From Bacteroidaceae bacterium (GTDB lineage: Bacteria; Bacteroidota; Bacteroidia; Bacteroidales; Bacteroidaceae): 64,000 nt of DNA. The notes beneath the pieces were generated by a model, which was not told the DNA's origin, did not search any database, and worked only from the letters and a program-made list of their open reading frames with translations. Positions 8,897-18,577 of the stretch are shown one piece after another. How positions within the stretch are numbered: the stretch's first letter is position 1; each line of letters opens with the position of its first letter. The stretch covers positions 62,001 through 126,000 of the forward strand of contig JAFTYP010000011.1 in the NCBI GenBank assembly GCA_017461345.1, in the 5' to 3' direction. Made by a program: the position numbers and the translations under genes.

Positions 8897-8986
8897 AAAA
8901 TAGGTTAACCTTTCTGCTCGGAAAGGTTAAGGGTTTTGCCCGGAATGGTTAACCTTTTTGGCAATAATGGTTAACCTTTATTTCGG
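8897..8986 (-). repeat. GGTTAACC array A (4 units, 22-base period)
   Basis: Core octamers GGTTAACC, GGTTAAGG, GGTTAACC and GGTTAACC begin at 8903, 8925, 8947 and 8969, each 22 bases apart. The conserved end motif (reverse strand GGTTAACCTATTTTGGCAG) is at the left, so the array reads on the minus strand. It fills the gap between the glycosyltransferase promoter and the end of the membrane-protein gene. Confidence 0.9.
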
Positions 8987-8990
8987 GTGC

Positions 8991-9944
8991 CTACAGGAGG
9001 GTGGCCAGAGCAGGCCAGAGGTTCAGTGCTGCCATGCCTGCTGTGAGCAGCAGGAAGACGACGAAGACGATGGTGTTGACGATGCCCTTCGAGAGTGAAA
9101 TGTAGTGGGCGATGAGTGGCGAGGCGCTTGCCACGAGCAGTGCCATAGTGGTCTGATACAGCGCAGGCTGCAGGGCGAGCAGTGCCAGAAGCAGCAGCGT
9201 TTGCGATACATATATATATAGTATCATGCGCACGCGTATCTTGTCGTCGTAGTTGGTGTTGAGGTAATGCAGTATGCTCACTATGCCAAGCAGTGCAACG
9301 ACGCCTGCCGAGACTTTCGAGACGAGGGGCAGCGACGTGATGGCCTCGAGGGATGGCATTTCGTGGTTCACGATGCAGGCCATTCTCGTCGTGAAGTCCT
9401 CGATGTCTCCCAGGGTAAAACACCACACGCCATAGCACCAGTAGGGCACTGCGACGCCCAAGATGCCTGCCCAAAAGGCTTTGTGCGTCAGCGAACGAAG
9501 GAAGATGGCAATGTAGAGAAAGTAGGGGACGACCATCAGCAGCATGGCCGGCGCACAGAAACTGCCCAGGCCGAGCATCACAAAGGCATGGAAGACCGTC
9601 AGTTGCGGACGTCGCTTCCCGTAGCAACGGAAGAGCAGCATGTAACTGATGCAGAGGAACGTTGCCGCCACAAGCGGTTCGCCCAAGGGGTGCATGAACG
9701 AGAGGCTTGCCGACAGAATGAGCCACACGCACGACATCATACGCGTTCGGATGCGGATGATGTGCTGCCGTGTGTTCGTTTCCATTAGCACAAAAGCCGT
9801 CAGCAGGCAAAGAAGTAACCCCACAAACTCGCGTGCAGAAACAGCCTGCTGCGGCCACCACCACATGGCCACAGCAGTTATGATGCAAACGGGAAACGTC
9901 AGTTCACTCCCCGCAACCTTATTCTGGAGTCGATTCTTCACCAT
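8991..9944 (-). CDS. Uncharacterised multi-pass membrane protein
   Basis: A 317-residue protein with roughly eight to ten hydrophobic segments and short loops, and no soluble domain. I do not recognise a motif that gives it a function. It is the last gene of the run cysE, rlmL-like, S9 peptidase, purD, and lies just before array A; the downstream unit encodes glycosyltransferases. A role in envelope glycan or lipid export is possible from context only. The 45-base gap after purD contains a short CCTCCC/GGGAGG hairpin. Confidence 0.75.
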   Translation of the reverse strand: MVKNRLQNKVAGSELTFPVCIITAVAMWWWPQQAVSAREFVGLLLCLLTAFVLMETNTRQHIIRIRTRMMSCVWLILSASLSFMHPLGEPLVAATFLCISYMLLFRCYGKRRPQLTVFHAFVMLGLGSFCAPAMLLMVVPYFLYIAIFLRSLTHKAFWAGILGVAVPYWCYGVWCFTLGDIEDFTTRMACIVNHEMPSLEAITSLPLVSKVSAGVVALLGIVSILHYLNTNYDDKIRVRMILYIYVSQTLLLLALLALQPALYQTTMALLVASASPLIAHYISLSKGIVNTIVFVVFLLLTAGMAALNLWPALATLL

Positions 9945-9989
9945 TACTTTGTCAGTGCCTCCCTCGTCTTGGGGAGGTTTGGAGGGAGA

Positions 9990-11258
9990 CTACAGGTCGG
10001 CACCTATGTCGCGACGGAAATACTTGCCCTGGAACTGTATCTTCTGAGCCTCGGTGAAACTCTTCGTCAGGGCTTCCGCCTTGTCCTTGCCATAACTGCT
10101 TACGGCAATGACACGACCACCGTTCGTAACAACCTGGCCGTCCTTCATGGCAGTACCCGCATGGAAAACAATGCTGCCCTCCACGTCTTCGATGCCCGAA
10201 ATGGCAAAGCCGTTCTCGTAAGAGCCAGGGTAACCGCCGCTGACCATCATGACACAAACCGCAGCACGCTCGTCGAACTCAACCTTTTTCTCTGCCAATG
10301 TGCCCGTGGCAACACCTTCGAAAAGATCGACAAGGTCGCTCTTCAAACGCAACATCACAGTCTCCGTCTCCGGGTCGCCCATGCGGACATTGTACTCGAT
10401 GACCTTCGGCTCGCCATCCACATTGATGAGTCCGAAGAAGATAAAGCCTTTATACTCGATGCCTTCCGCCTTCAAACCTTCAACAGTGGGACGGATAATG
10501 CGGTCTTCCACCTTTTTCATCCAAGCCTCGTCGGCAAACGGAACAGGGCTCACACTGCCCATGCCGCCCGTGTTCAGGCCGGTGTCGCCCTCGCCGATGC
10601 GCTTGTAGTCCTTCGCCTCGGGCAGAATCTTATAGCCGCAGCCATCGGTCAGAACAAACACACTGCACTCGATGCCGTCCATAAACTCCTCGATGACAAC
10701 ACGACTGCTTGCACCACCAAACATGCCGCCAAGCATCTCCTCCAACTCCTTCTCCGCCTCTTCCAGCGTAGGCAGAATAAGAACACCCTTGCCGGCACAC
10801 AAGCCGTCGGCCTTCAAAACATAAGGAGCCTTCAGCGTACGCAGAAAAGCCTTACCCTCGGCCAACGTCTCGCTGGTGAAAGTCTGGTAGGCCGCCGTTG
10901 GAATACCATGCCTTTGCATGAAAGCCTTGGCAAAGTCTTTGCTGCCTTCGAGCACGGCACCTTGCTTACTTGGACCGATGACCGGAATGCTTTTGAGCAA
11001 CTCATCTTCCTTGAAGAAGTCATAAATACCCTTCACAAGGGGGTCCTCAGGACCAACAACAACCATCTGAATCTGCTTGTCAAGGCAGAAAGATTTGATG
11101 CCTTCGAAGTCGTTGGCTTTGATATCGACGTTCTCGCCCACATTCGCAGTACCAGCATTGCCGGGAGCGATGTACAGTTTTTCAACCTTTGAACTCTGAC
11201 TGATTTTCCAGGCCAGCGCGTGTTCGCGACCGCCACTGCCTAACAAAAGGATACGCAT
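9990..11258 (-). CDS. purD: Phosphoribosylamine--glycine ligase
   Basis: A 422-residue ATP-grasp enzyme of purine synthesis joining phosphoribosylamine and glycine to give GAR. It starts [19 protein letters not shown], followed by [30 protein letters not shown] (ATP-binding loop), [10 protein letters not shown] and [10 protein letters not shown] near the C-terminus. Length is normal. It is separated from the S9 peptidase by 11 bases and is presumably co-transcribed. Its coding strand is G+T-rich, opposite to cysE and rlmL in the same run (see findings). Confidence 0.97.
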   Translation of the reverse strand: MRILLLGSGGREHALAWKISQSSKVEKLYIAPGNAGTANVGENVDIKANDFEGIKSFCLDKQIQMVVVGPEDPLVKGIYDFFKEDELLKSIPVIGPSKQGAVLEGSKDFAKAFMQRHGIPTAAYQTFTSETLAEGKAFLRTLKAPYVLKADGLCAGKGVLILPTLEEAEKELEEMLGGMFGGASSRVVIEEFMDGIECSVFVLTDGCGYKILPEAKDYKRIGEGDTGLNTGGMGSVSPVPFADEAWMKKVEDRIIRPTVEGLKAEGIEYKGFIFFGLINVDGEPKVIEYNVRMGDPETETVMLRLKSDLVDLFEGVATGTLAEKKVEFDERAAVCVMMVSGGYPGSYENGFAISGIEDVEGSIVFHAGTAMKDGQVVTNGGRVIAVSSYGKDKAEALTKSFTEAQKIQFQGKYFRRDIGADL

Positions 11259-11269
11259 AATGTTATATT

Positions 11270-13276
11270 CTATTTGAGATAATCTTCGAAATACTGTGTG
11301 ATACGCTCGTGCAAATGGACACTCTTATGCCCTGCCATGTTGTGACCCTCGCCCGGATAAGCAAAGAAGTCGGGCTGAGTGCCGGCCTCTGCACAAGCAT
11401 TGAGGAACTGAAGGCTGTGTTGTGGCACACACGTCGGGTCGTTCATGCCAATGATAATCTGTAGTTTACCCTTCAGATTCTTCGCCTTGTTTATGCAACT
11501 CGTCAACTTATAGCCCTCAGGATTCTGTTGGGGAGTGTCCATGTAACGCTCGCCGTACATCACCTCGTACCACTTCCAGTCGATGACAGGACCGCCTGCC
11601 ACACCCACCTTGAACACATCGGGATAAGTCGTCATGAGCGACGTCGTCATGAAACCACCGTAACTCCATCCGTGAACACCAAGCCTGTTGCTGTCCACGT
11701 AAGGCAAAGAACACAAGAAATCAACACCCTTCATCTGGTCTTTCATCTCCTCCTGGCCAAGACGGCGGAAGGTAACTTGCTCGAAATCCCTGCCTCGGTC
11801 CTCACTTCCTCGGTTGTCGAGAATGAAAAGGATGTAGCCCTTCTGCGCCATATATGTTTCCCAGGAACGTGAGCCCCAGTGCCAAGATGCCTCGACATTA
11901 TGGGCATGCGGACCACCATAGACATAGACTACGGTAGGATACTTCTTGCCTGGGTCGAAGTCCATCGGCTTAACCATGCGCCAATAGAGTGTCGTCTCAC
12001 CATCTGCAGCAAGGATTGTACCCTGCTCGAATATAGGTTGATACCAACCTTCCCAAGGGTCTTTTGCCGTTCGGAGCAGGCTTTGCTTGCCGGTCTTTGT
12101 GTCTGTTACGGCACAAGCACGTGGCACATCAGGCTCTTGCCAAGTGTCGATAAGGTAACGTCCATCGGCAGAAAGTTGCGCAGAGTGGCAGCCGCGGCCA
12201 TTGTCGAGCAAGGTGCGTTTCTTTGTTTTAAGGTTGAGGCTATAGATGTTGCGTTGCAAATCGCCCGCTTCCTTTGTGATGATGATGGCACTCTTCGTGG
12301 CAGGGCAGAAACCGACGAGTTCCTTTACTACCCATTCCCCACTGGTCAGTTGCCCAAGTTCCTTGCCTTCAGTGTCCATCAGGTACAAGTGCATGTAGCC
12401 ATCCTTCCAACTCCAGTAAACGAATTTGCTGCTGTCCCAGGGCAGAAAGGTAATGGGGTGCATCGGTTCGACATACTTTTCCGAACGTTCTTCGTAGAGA
12501 GTTCGGAGTTTTTTGCCTGTGGCGGCATCGTATGCGTCGAGTGTTGTGTGGTTCTGGTCGCGGTTTAATTCGTAGAGATAGAGTGTCTTTCCGTCTGGAG
12601 ACCAAGCAATGTTGGTGAAGTATCGGTCGGTGGGATCGCCGAAGTCGAGATAAATGGTTTGCTTTGTTTGCAGCGAGAAGATGCCAACTGTCACTTTGTG
12701 TGAGGTCATGCCCGCCATCGGATACTTGTCCGGGGCCAGTGTTGCTTCGCGTTCAAAAGTGTTGACTTGCGGATAATCCTTCACCATGCTTTGGTCCATG
12801 CGATAGAAGGCGAGTTGTTGTCCGTCGGGGCTCCAGAAGGTTCCCTTGTGGATGCCGAATTCATCGCGGTGCACACTTTGGCCATATACTATTTCTCGTG
12901 AGCCGTCTTTTGACAGTTGATGCTCGGTTCCGTCTGCCGAGGCAACCCAAAGGTTGTTGCTTTTCAGGAATGCTACAGCGCCGGATGCTTTGCAATGCTC
13001 AAGTTCTCCTGCGTGACGCTTGCGTTTTTTTGCATCGACATCAACGGTTTCGCCTTCGATGGTCTTGCCCGTTTTGGCATCGATGACACAGGCCGGTTTC
13101 GTGGCAGCATCGATGAGTTGGTTGCCGTCCCAGCGCAGTTGCCATCGTTCGGGGTAGAATTGTGAGGCATTCTTGCCGCCGAAGTTGAGTTCTTCGAGTG
13201 TGAAGAGTTTTTGGGCGAAGAGCGAGCCGGTGGTTGTGAGCATGAGTAGTGTGAGCAGTAGGTATTTAATCTTCAT
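11270..13276 (-). CDS. Secreted S9 family prolyl oligopeptidase (DPP IV-like)
   Basis: A 668-residue serine peptidase. A signal peptide ([21 protein letters not shown]) precedes a beta-propeller of WSPDG-type repeats and a C-terminal alpha/beta hydrolase domain. The nucleophile is in [12 protein letters not shown], the aspartate in [12 protein letters not shown], and the histidine in [16 protein letters not shown]-like enzymes remove X-Pro dipeptides from peptides in the periplasm. I chose ATG 13276, which gives a clean signal peptide and overlaps the rlmL-like gene by 11 bases. Plus-strand composition switches inside this gene at about 12.4 kb. Confidence 0.93.
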   Translation of the reverse strand: MKIKYLLLTLLMLTTTGSLFAQKLFTLEELNFGGKNASQFYPERWQLRWDGNQLIDAATKPACVIDAKTGKTIEGETVDVDAKKRKRHAGELEHCKASGAVAFLKSNNLWVASADGTEHQLSKDGSREIVYGQSVHRDEFGIHKGTFWSPDGQQLAFYRMDQSMVKDYPQVNTFEREATLAPDKYPMAGMTSHKVTVGIFSLQTKQTIYLDFGDPTDRYFTNIAWSPDGKTLYLYELNRDQNHTTLDAYDAATGKKLRTLYEERSEKYVEPMHPITFLPWDSSKFVYWSWKDGYMHLYLMDTEGKELGQLTSGEWVVKELVGFCPATKSAIIITKEAGDLQRNIYSLNLKTKKRTLLDNGRGCHSAQLSADGRYLIDTWQEPDVPRACAVTDTKTGKQSLLRTAKDPWEGWYQPIFEQGTILAADGETTLYWRMVKPMDFDPGKKYPTVVYVYGGPHAHNVEASWHWGSRSWETYMAQKGYILFILDNRGSEDRGRDFEQVTFRRLGQEEMKDQMKGVDFLCSLPYVDSNRLGVHGWSYGGFMTTSLMTTYPDVFKVGVAGGPVIDWKWYEVMYGERYMDTPQQNPEGYKLTSCINKAKNLKGKLQIIIGMNDPTCVPQHSLQFLNACAEAGTQPDFFAYPGEGHNMAGHKSVHLHERITQYFEDYLK

Positions 13277-14753
13277 CGTTGTAGCGTTTCTTGCCATATT
13301 TTTTGGTGGGTTTGTTTTTGTCGAACGGTTTGCGGTCTGAGCGGTAATCCTTGCGTTCGTTTTTGTAATTTTTGCGTTCTCCGTTTCGGAAGTCTTTTCG
13401 GAAGTCGCCTTTTTTGTTGTCTCTGCGATAGTCTTCGCGGTCCTTTTTGCGGGTGAAGCGTTCGCGTGGGTCGTCTTCGAGTTTGTCCTTGAAGTCGCGA
13501 TGCTGCTTGAATCGTTTGCGATCTGCCATCATGCGACGCTCCTGGGCGGTTTTGATGTCGCCTCCTCCGGCACGCATGTCGTTGAATTTTCCGCTGAACA
13601 TTTGGTATTTTCGGAGTTCACATTCGAGGCTTCCGTTGTAGAGTGGTGTGCGGAGTGATGGTTTGAGTCCGATTTGGTCGAAGCATTCTTCGCGGTAACT
13701 GAGCACCCATGCGTCGTTTCCTGTAAAGTCGTGTTTGAACTTTGTGCCAATCATTTTGTACAATCCGAGCAGGTCGGGTGCGGAGATGCGTTCGCCGTAT
13801 GGTGGGTTTGTGATGATGATGGCTTTCTCTGTGGGCTGTTTGAAGTCGGCAAAGTCTTGTTGTGCGATGCTGATTTCCTTGCTCAGTCCGGCTGCTTTGA
13901 TGTTGGCTGTGGCGATGGCTACGGCGTTGTGGTTGATGTCGTAGGCGTAGATGTGGTGGTTGAATTCGTGTTCTCTGGACTCGTCTTCGTAGATGTTGTC
14001 GAAGAGTTCCTGGTCGAAGTCGGGCCATTTTTCGAAGGCATATTCTTTGCGGTATACGCCTGGTGCGATGCCTCGTGCTATGAGTGCTGCTTCGATGGCA
14101 ATGGTTCCGCTGCCGCACATTGGGTCGATGAGGTCGCATTCGCCTTTCCATCCGGAGAGCATGATGATGCCTGCTGCGAGTACTTCGTTGAGTGGTGCTT
14201 CTACGGTTTCTTGCCTGTAGCCGCGTCGGTGCAGGCTTTCTCCGCTGGTGTCGAGTGAGAGTGTGCAGTCGTACTCTGCGATGTGTATGTGTAGTTGCAG
14301 GTCGGGGTTTGTGACGCGGATGTTTGGTCTGTCGCCTGTCTGCTCTCTCATTTGGTCGACTATTGCGTCTTTTACTTTGTATGCTACGAACTTGGAGTGT
14401 CGGAATTCTTGGCTGAAGACTACGCTGTCGACGGCGAATGTTGTTTTGTTGGTGAGGTAGTTTGTCCAGTCTATTTGTTGTACTGCTTCGTACACTTCGT
14501 CGGCGGATGTGGCGCGGAAGTGTTTGATGGGCATAAGGATGCGTATGGCTGTGCGGAGTTGGAAGTTGGCTCTGTAGAGTAGTTCTTTGTCTCCGGTGAA
14601 GGAGACCATGCGTCGTCCTATTTGTATGTTGTTAGCCCCGAGGTCAATCAGTTCTGTTGCCAACACTGTTTCCAAGCCCTGGAAGGTCTTGGCTATCATT
14701 TCGAATTCTTCTCCCTTCTTTGTGGCTGGGGTTTGCCAATTTGGATTCTCCAT
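13266..14753 (-). CDS. rlmL: RlmL-type 23S rRNA guanine-N2 methyltransferase with a basic tail
   Basis: A 495-residue protein with an N-terminal THUMP-like RNA-binding region (about 20-170) and a class I SAM methyltransferase domain (about 180-385). DPMCGSGTIAIEAAL binds SAM and NPPYGERI is the catalytic NPPY motif of N2-guanine methylation. E. coli RlmKL carries a second domain that is absent here. Instead there is a tail of about 100 residues made mostly of K, R, D, E and N (RFTRKKDREDYRRDNKK and so on), probably disordered and RNA-binding. It sits three bases after cysE. Confidence 0.9.
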   Translation of the reverse strand: MENPNWQTPATKKGEEFEMIAKTFQGLETVLATELIDLGANNIQIGRRMVSFTGDKELLYRANFQLRTAIRILMPIKHFRATSADEVYEAVQQIDWTNYLTNKTTFAVDSVVFSQEFRHSKFVAYKVKDAIVDQMREQTGDRPNIRVTNPDLQLHIHIAEYDCTLSLDTSGESLHRRGYRQETVEAPLNEVLAAGIIMLSGWKGECDLIDPMCGSGTIAIEAALIARGIAPGVYRKEYAFEKWPDFDQELFDNIYEDESREHEFNHHIYAYDINHNAVAIATANIKAAGLSKEISIAQQDFADFKQPTEKAIIITNPPYGERISAPDLLGLYKMIGTKFKHDFTGNDAWVLSYREECFDQIGLKPSLRTPLYNGSLECELRKYQMFSGKFNDMRAGGGDIKTAQERRMMADRKRFKQHRDFKDKLEDDPRERFTRKKDREDYRRDNKKGDFRKDFRNGERKNYKNERKDYRSDRKPFDKNKPTKKYGKKRYNDED

Positions 14754-14756
14754 GTT

Positions 14757-15644
14757 TTAATCGCGTTTCTGTATGATTTGTTCGCCTGGTTTTGTGCTTT
14801 CGGTTACCCAGACGTTGCCGCCTATGGTGGTGCCTCGTCCGATGGTGATGCGTCCGAGTACGCTTGCGTTGCTGTAGACGATGACGTTGTCTTCGAGTAT
14901 GGGGTGTCGGGCGATGCCTTTGATGGGGTTTCCGTTGTTGTCGAGGGGGAAACTTTTTGCACCGAGTGTGACGCCTTGGTAGAGTTTTACGTTATTGCCG
15001 ATGATGCATGTGGCACCGATGACTACGCCTGTTCCGTGGTCGATGGTGAAGTGGTGGCCTATTTGGGCGCCGGGATGTATGTCGATGCCTGTTTCGCTGT
15101 GTGCCATTTCGCTGATGATGCGTGGGATGAGGGGCACGCCGAGGAGCAGGAGTTCGTGGGCGATGCGGTGGCTGCTGATGGCTTTGATGACCGGATAGCA
15201 ACTGATGATTTCGCTGTACGACTCGGCTGCGGGGTCGCCGTTGTATGCTGCTTCGACGTCGGTGGCGAGGATGCTTCGCAGTTCCGGCAGTCGTTTGATG
15301 AATTCGGTGGTTATGGTTTGTGCTTTTTCGGCGAGTTGGCATACCGGGACTTTCTCGGTGTTCTGGAAGCAGAGTCCTGCCAGCACTTGTTGTGTGAGCA
15401 GGTGGTTGAGGCGGTCGAGGCTGACGCCGATGTGATAGGGGAGTGTTTTGCTGTTGAGTGTGGACTTCCCGTAGAAGCCGGGAAACAGGATGGCTCGGCA
15501 GAGGTCGACTATCTCGGTAAGTGCCGGGGCAGAGGGCAGTGGGTCGCCATCGTTGTGTTCGTGGAAGAGGCCGTGCAGGGAGTCCGGCTCGGAGAGGCGG
15601 CTTACGGTCTGTGTGAACAAGTCGTCGAGTTCGTTTGGACTCAT
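14757..15644 (-). CDS. cysE: Serine O-acetyltransferase
   Basis: A 295-residue enzyme that acetylates L-serine from acetyl-CoA, the first step of cysteine synthesis. The N-terminal 160 residues are helical. The C-terminal part is a left-handed beta-helix of hexapeptide repeats: GIDIHPGAQIGHHFTIDHGTG with the catalytic His/Asp pair, VVIGATCIIGNNVKLYQGVTLGA, and GRITIGRGTTIGGNVWV. It is first in the five-gene minus-strand run ending at 8991. The coding strand is extremely A+C-rich. Confidence 0.93.
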   Translation of the reverse strand: MSPNELDDLFTQTVSRLSEPDSLHGLFHEHNDGDPLPSAPALTEIVDLCRAILFPGFYGKSTLNSKTLPYHIGVSLDRLNHLLTQQVLAGLCFQNTEKVPVCQLAEKAQTITTEFIKRLPELRSILATDVEAAYNGDPAAESYSEIISCYPVIKAISSHRIAHELLLLGVPLIPRIISEMAHSETGIDIHPGAQIGHHFTIDHGTGVVIGATCIIGNNVKLYQGVTLGAKSFPLDNNGNPIKGIARHPILEDNVIVYSNASVLGRITIGRGTTIGGNVWVTESTKPGEQIIQKRD

Positions 15645-15677
15645 GTTTTCGTGTTGTTATTTCGGTATATACGGGTG

Positions 15678-15685
15678 CAAAGGTA
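15678..15685 (-). promoter_or_regulatory. -7 promoter element of the cysE operon
   Basis: CAAAGGTA (minus strand TACCTTTG) fits TAnnTTTG and lies 33 bases before the cysE start codon. Confidence 0.65.
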
Positions 15686-15954
15686 CGAAGAATAATTGAA
15701 TATCTATGATTGTAAATCATAAAACTTTGCCCGGTGTCTTAAAATCTGCTTTTTTTCTCCGGGCTTGCCTGTGTTGCATTGTGGCCGACGGCGAGGGCTG
15801 CTGCTGTGCCTGCAGGCTGTGGACCGACCTGCAGAGGCGGGGAGTGTAACCTTTCGTGCTGTGCTGTGGGTGGAGGAAAAATGTATGACAAAACGGGGAG
15901 GAAAAGTCGATGTCTGGCGACGCAAAATGTTGTAAAGAATTTTCCGAAGCGTGG

Positions 15955-16064
15955 AATTTGCTGTGCCAAAACAGGGAGTTTGCCGGAATGGTGTGCAGAA
16001 TTTCCGGAAACGACGTGTGGCGTTTGCCGACATGGCACGCCGAGTTTGCCTTTTAGGTACGCCT
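15955..16064 (+). repeat. Degenerate 22-base tandem array (TTTGCCG type), five units
   Basis: TTTGCTG, TTTGCCG, TTTCCGG, TTTGCCG and TTTGCCT begin at 15957, 15979, 16001, 16023 and 16045, exactly 22 bases apart. Three units fit TTTGCCxxxATGG or TTTGCCxxxTAGG. This is the frame in which the six GGTTAACC arrays have TTGCCGGAA(A/T)GG, but the following hexamer TTAACC is replaced. The gene-free stretch 15645-16306 holds the cysE promoter, this array and the terminator at 16069; I find no credible gene in it. Confidence 0.65.
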
Positions 16065-16068
16065 TTCT

Positions 16069-16101
16069 GCACCCGAAAGCATGGCTTTTCGGGTGCTTTT
16101 T
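16069..16101 (+). terminator. Orphan rho-independent terminator reading rightward
   Basis: GCACCCGAAA at 16069-16078 pairs perfectly with TTTCGGGTGC at 16087-16096 and runs into TTTTTC. No plus-strand gene lies upstream within this gap; both flanking genes are on the minus strand. Confidence 0.75.
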
Positions 16102-16306
16102 CAAGCCTTTTTACAAGAGGCGGAAAGTCAAGTTGCTGATTATCAAGCGAGGCTCTTCGCTACGAGGCGTTGCGTGGATCCCGCCATCTGCTGCCTTGCT
16201 CGCAAATACGCCATTCTCAGCGGGTGTGTTTCGCTGAAAAAAGTTTACAAACAGCACTGGGTTGCATCCTTTCGCTGCTGCAGAATTTTGGCCTCTCCGG
16301 CAGTCG

Positions 16307-18427
16307 TTATCGACTCGGATTGAGTATCTTTCGCCCGTTCCGGATGTAGATGTCGGGGGTTTTTCCGCTGATGGCGGTTCCGTTTGCCACCTGGCGTCCC
16401 TGCAGGTCGTAGCAGACATTGCTGCCATTCCTCTCCCCCTCGGCAGGCAGAGAAGAGACACCCGTAGGGTCTTCCTCTTCCAGCAAACCGAGCGACTTCA
16501 GTTTCTCGAACATCCTCTGTGCCGCATCTATGCTGCCGGTGGCATCGAAGTGGAGGACATCGGAACCGAGTTTGCAGTCGCTCATATCGACAACATGGAA
16601 GTTGGGGTCTTCCGTAGCCAGTTGCAGCACTGCCTGTTCCACCACAGCATTGTATTGAGTGCTGCTACGGTTCACGGTGCCGGCTATGAATGGGAGGGTT
16701 GCATAACTCGGGTCGCCCGTCTTTTCGACGATGCAGGCACGCAAATAGGCGACGAGTTGGCGCAGGTTGTCGTGATAGGCGGCAGGCTGTGTGCGGTCGG
16801 CCTCCCCTTGGTGCCACATGATGCACTGTATGCGGTAGCCCTCTTCGAGTTGCGAAAGTACGTTGTCTATGCAAAGCCCAATGTTCTCCACGAACTCCAG
16901 AGTCAGCGAATGGCCGCTGCGAGGCGAGGCAGTGGAAAGCCAGTCGGCATCGGCACACCACCACAGGTTGCCCGTACTGTTGCAGCGTGGGTCGATGGCA
17001 GTGCCGCCGCGGCTCTCCTTTATGACATAAAAACGCTCTTGCAAGGCCTCCTCAATCAGATGATATACAATGGCATCGAACCCACAACGCGACGTCGTGT
17101 TGTTGTCTGTATAAGGCATGTAGGGCGTCATCTTCCCACTGAACATCTGCCAGGCCTCTTCCGTACCGTTGGCATAACTCCAATAGCAGAAGCGGCTTCC
17201 GCCTTTGTCCACATAGTCGCGAATGTACTGTGGCATTGTGCCGGTGGCAGAACGGCCGTCGGCATTGCTTTGGCCACCCATCAGGAAGACCTTGCGGGGA
17301 GCAAAGGAATAACCGGGTTGCAGGCCGCCGCAGACAAGGCAGTGACCCTTCGCATACTCGTGTCCCAGAACAACAAGCCCTTCGTCTTCGTTCGAGAAGA
17401 ACGACTCGCCCTCAATCAAATCACCGTTGCAATAGGATTTTCCACAGAGATACACCTTCCCGGAGCCGCCGAAAGGCAAGGGCAACTCGTCCTCGCCCAG
17501 CGTCTGACGCCATACGTCCGCGTTTTGTCCGCAAGACAACAAATAGCACAACTCACCACTCGTCTTCGGCAAATCCGTTATCCAGTCCTTCTTCATTCCT
17601 TGCGTGTAGGTGGAGTTGGAGTATAACTCGAACAGATTGCGAACAGCAGAAGAACCGCCATGGCGAACCATGTTGCGCTTGCTGCTGTCGATGCCCGTAA
17701 GTCGCCCCGTGTTGTAACAGTTCTCCACGAGCGAGCCGGCATTGTCTCCAAGCCAGCCTGCTATGGTAGCCGACTCGCCGGAACCTCGGATGATGCCCTT
17801 GTTGATGCAGTTACGGATGTGGATGGCCGGATGAGGACTCATGCTGCCACCAAAAATGCCGCCAACGGCAGTGCTCGTACCCGTGATGTTCGCCTCGTTA
17901 ACACAGTTTTCGATTACAATCGGTTCGCCAACGATGGTTTGGGCAAAAGCAGCAATGCCACCCACACGTTGCTTGCCGGCAATCTGGCAAGACTTGTCTA
18001 TGATGAGGTTGCAGACAGTCGTTCCGCCACCACGCAGACCACCAAAGAAACCCTGAAGATCCTTCGTGGTGCGTATCTTCATATTCATGATGCGATGTCC
18101 CTGACCGTCGAACTTACCGTTGAACTTCGTGACATCGTTCACCCCGATAGGCGTGTGTGTCACTCCAGTAAAGTCTATGTCGGCAACCATCTTTGCCTTC
18201 GAGAAGATATTGTTGCCGCCTTGATTCACATGCGCAGAGAACCATTCCACATTACCCGCATTGGCAAGCAGATACCAGCCGTCCTGCAATGTAGGCGGCT
18301 CATAGGGTTCCGTACAATCGGCATCGGTACAAATACCCTGAGTATTGTAGTTATGCGCCAAACCAGGTGTAATCACAGAAAAAAGAAATGTGAATGTCGG
18401 CAAAACAAGACGGGAAATGTAATTCAT
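16307..18427 (-). CDS. Secreted sialate O-acetylesterase-like protein with GLUG-like repeats and a T9SS-type tail
   Basis: A 706-residue secreted protein. ATG 18427 gives a signal peptide (MNYISRLVLPTFTFLFSVITPGLA); a longer frame to 18529 starts in AT-rich leader sequence. About residues 80-270 are a repeat-rich beta-helix-like region with the pattern VGGIAAFA...IENCVNEANITG...VGGIFGG...IRNCINKGIIRG. About residues 380-640 form an SGNH esterase domain: VFLMGGQSNADGRS (catalytic Ser) and IMWHQGEAD. The C-terminus (CYDLQGRQVANG...IYIRNGRKIL) resembles type IX secretion sorting tails. It probably removes acetyl groups from sugars at the cell surface; the substrate is unknown. Confidence 0.85.
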   Translation of the reverse strand: MNYISRLVLPTFTFLFSVITPGLAHNYNTQGICTDADCTEPYEPPTLQDGWYLLANAGNVEWFSAHVNQGGNNIFSKAKMVADIDFTGVTHTPIGVNDVTKFNGKFDGQGHRIMNMKIRTTKDLQGFFGGLRGGGTTVCNLIIDKSCQIAGKQRVGGIAAFAQTIVGEPIVIENCVNEANITGTSTAVGGIFGGSMSPHPAIHIRNCINKGIIRGSGESATIAGWLGDNAGSLVENCYNTGRLTGIDSSKRNMVRHGGSSAVRNLFELYSNSTYTQGMKKDWITDLPKTSGELCYLLSCGQNADVWRQTLGEDELPLPFGGSGKVYLCGKSYCNGDLIEGESFFSNEDEGLVVLGHEYAKGHCLVCGGLQPGYSFAPRKVFLMGGQSNADGRSATGTMPQYIRDYVDKGGSRFCYWSYANGTEEAWQMFSGKMTPYMPYTDNNTTSRCGFDAIVYHLIEEALQERFYVIKESRGGTAIDPRCNSTGNLWWCADADWLSTASPRSGHSLTLEFVENIGLCIDNVLSQLEEGYRIQCIMWHQGEADRTQPAAYHDNLRQLVAYLRACIVEKTGDPSYATLPFIAGTVNRSSTQYNAVVEQAVLQLATEDPNFHVVDMSDCKLGSDVLHFDATGSIDAAQRMFEKLKSLGLLEEEDPTGVSSLPAEGERNGSNVCYDLQGRQVANGTAISGKTPDIYIRNGRKILNPSR

Positions 18428-18455
18428 AATAGTGTAGAATCTTTTGTTTCTTCTG

Positions 18456-18463
18456 CAAAGATA
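18456..18463 (-). promoter_or_regulatory. -7 promoter element of the esterase-like gene
   Basis: CAAAGATA (minus strand TATCTTTG) fits TAnnTTTG and ends 28 bases upstream of the chosen ATG at 18427, supporting that start over the longer frame. Confidence 0.65.
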
Positions 18464-18508
18464 AGCAAAAAAACATAGAGGCACAAACCAATAAAGAAAG
18501 AAACATGT

Positions 18509-18550
18509 AAAAAAAAGAAGCCGCAGCACTAAATAATAGTACTGCGGCTT
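18509..18550 (-). terminator. Rho-independent terminator after secDF
   Basis: AAGCCGCAG (18518-18526) pairs with CTGCGGCTT (18542-18550), with further pairing inside, and on the minus strand is followed by a run of eight Ts. It ends the secDF transcript. Confidence 0.88.
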
Positions 18551-18577
18551 GTGAATCTTAAAAGTTAAGTATTCTTC

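Noticed and set aside
9969..11192. A 407-codon plus-strand open frame opposite purD
   Set aside because: Antisense to a complete purD; its product has no family features.
15779..16237. A 152-codon plus-strand open frame in the gap before the esterase gene
   Set aside because: Low-complexity translation without motif, crossing the repeat array and the terminator; no promoter or relatives evident.
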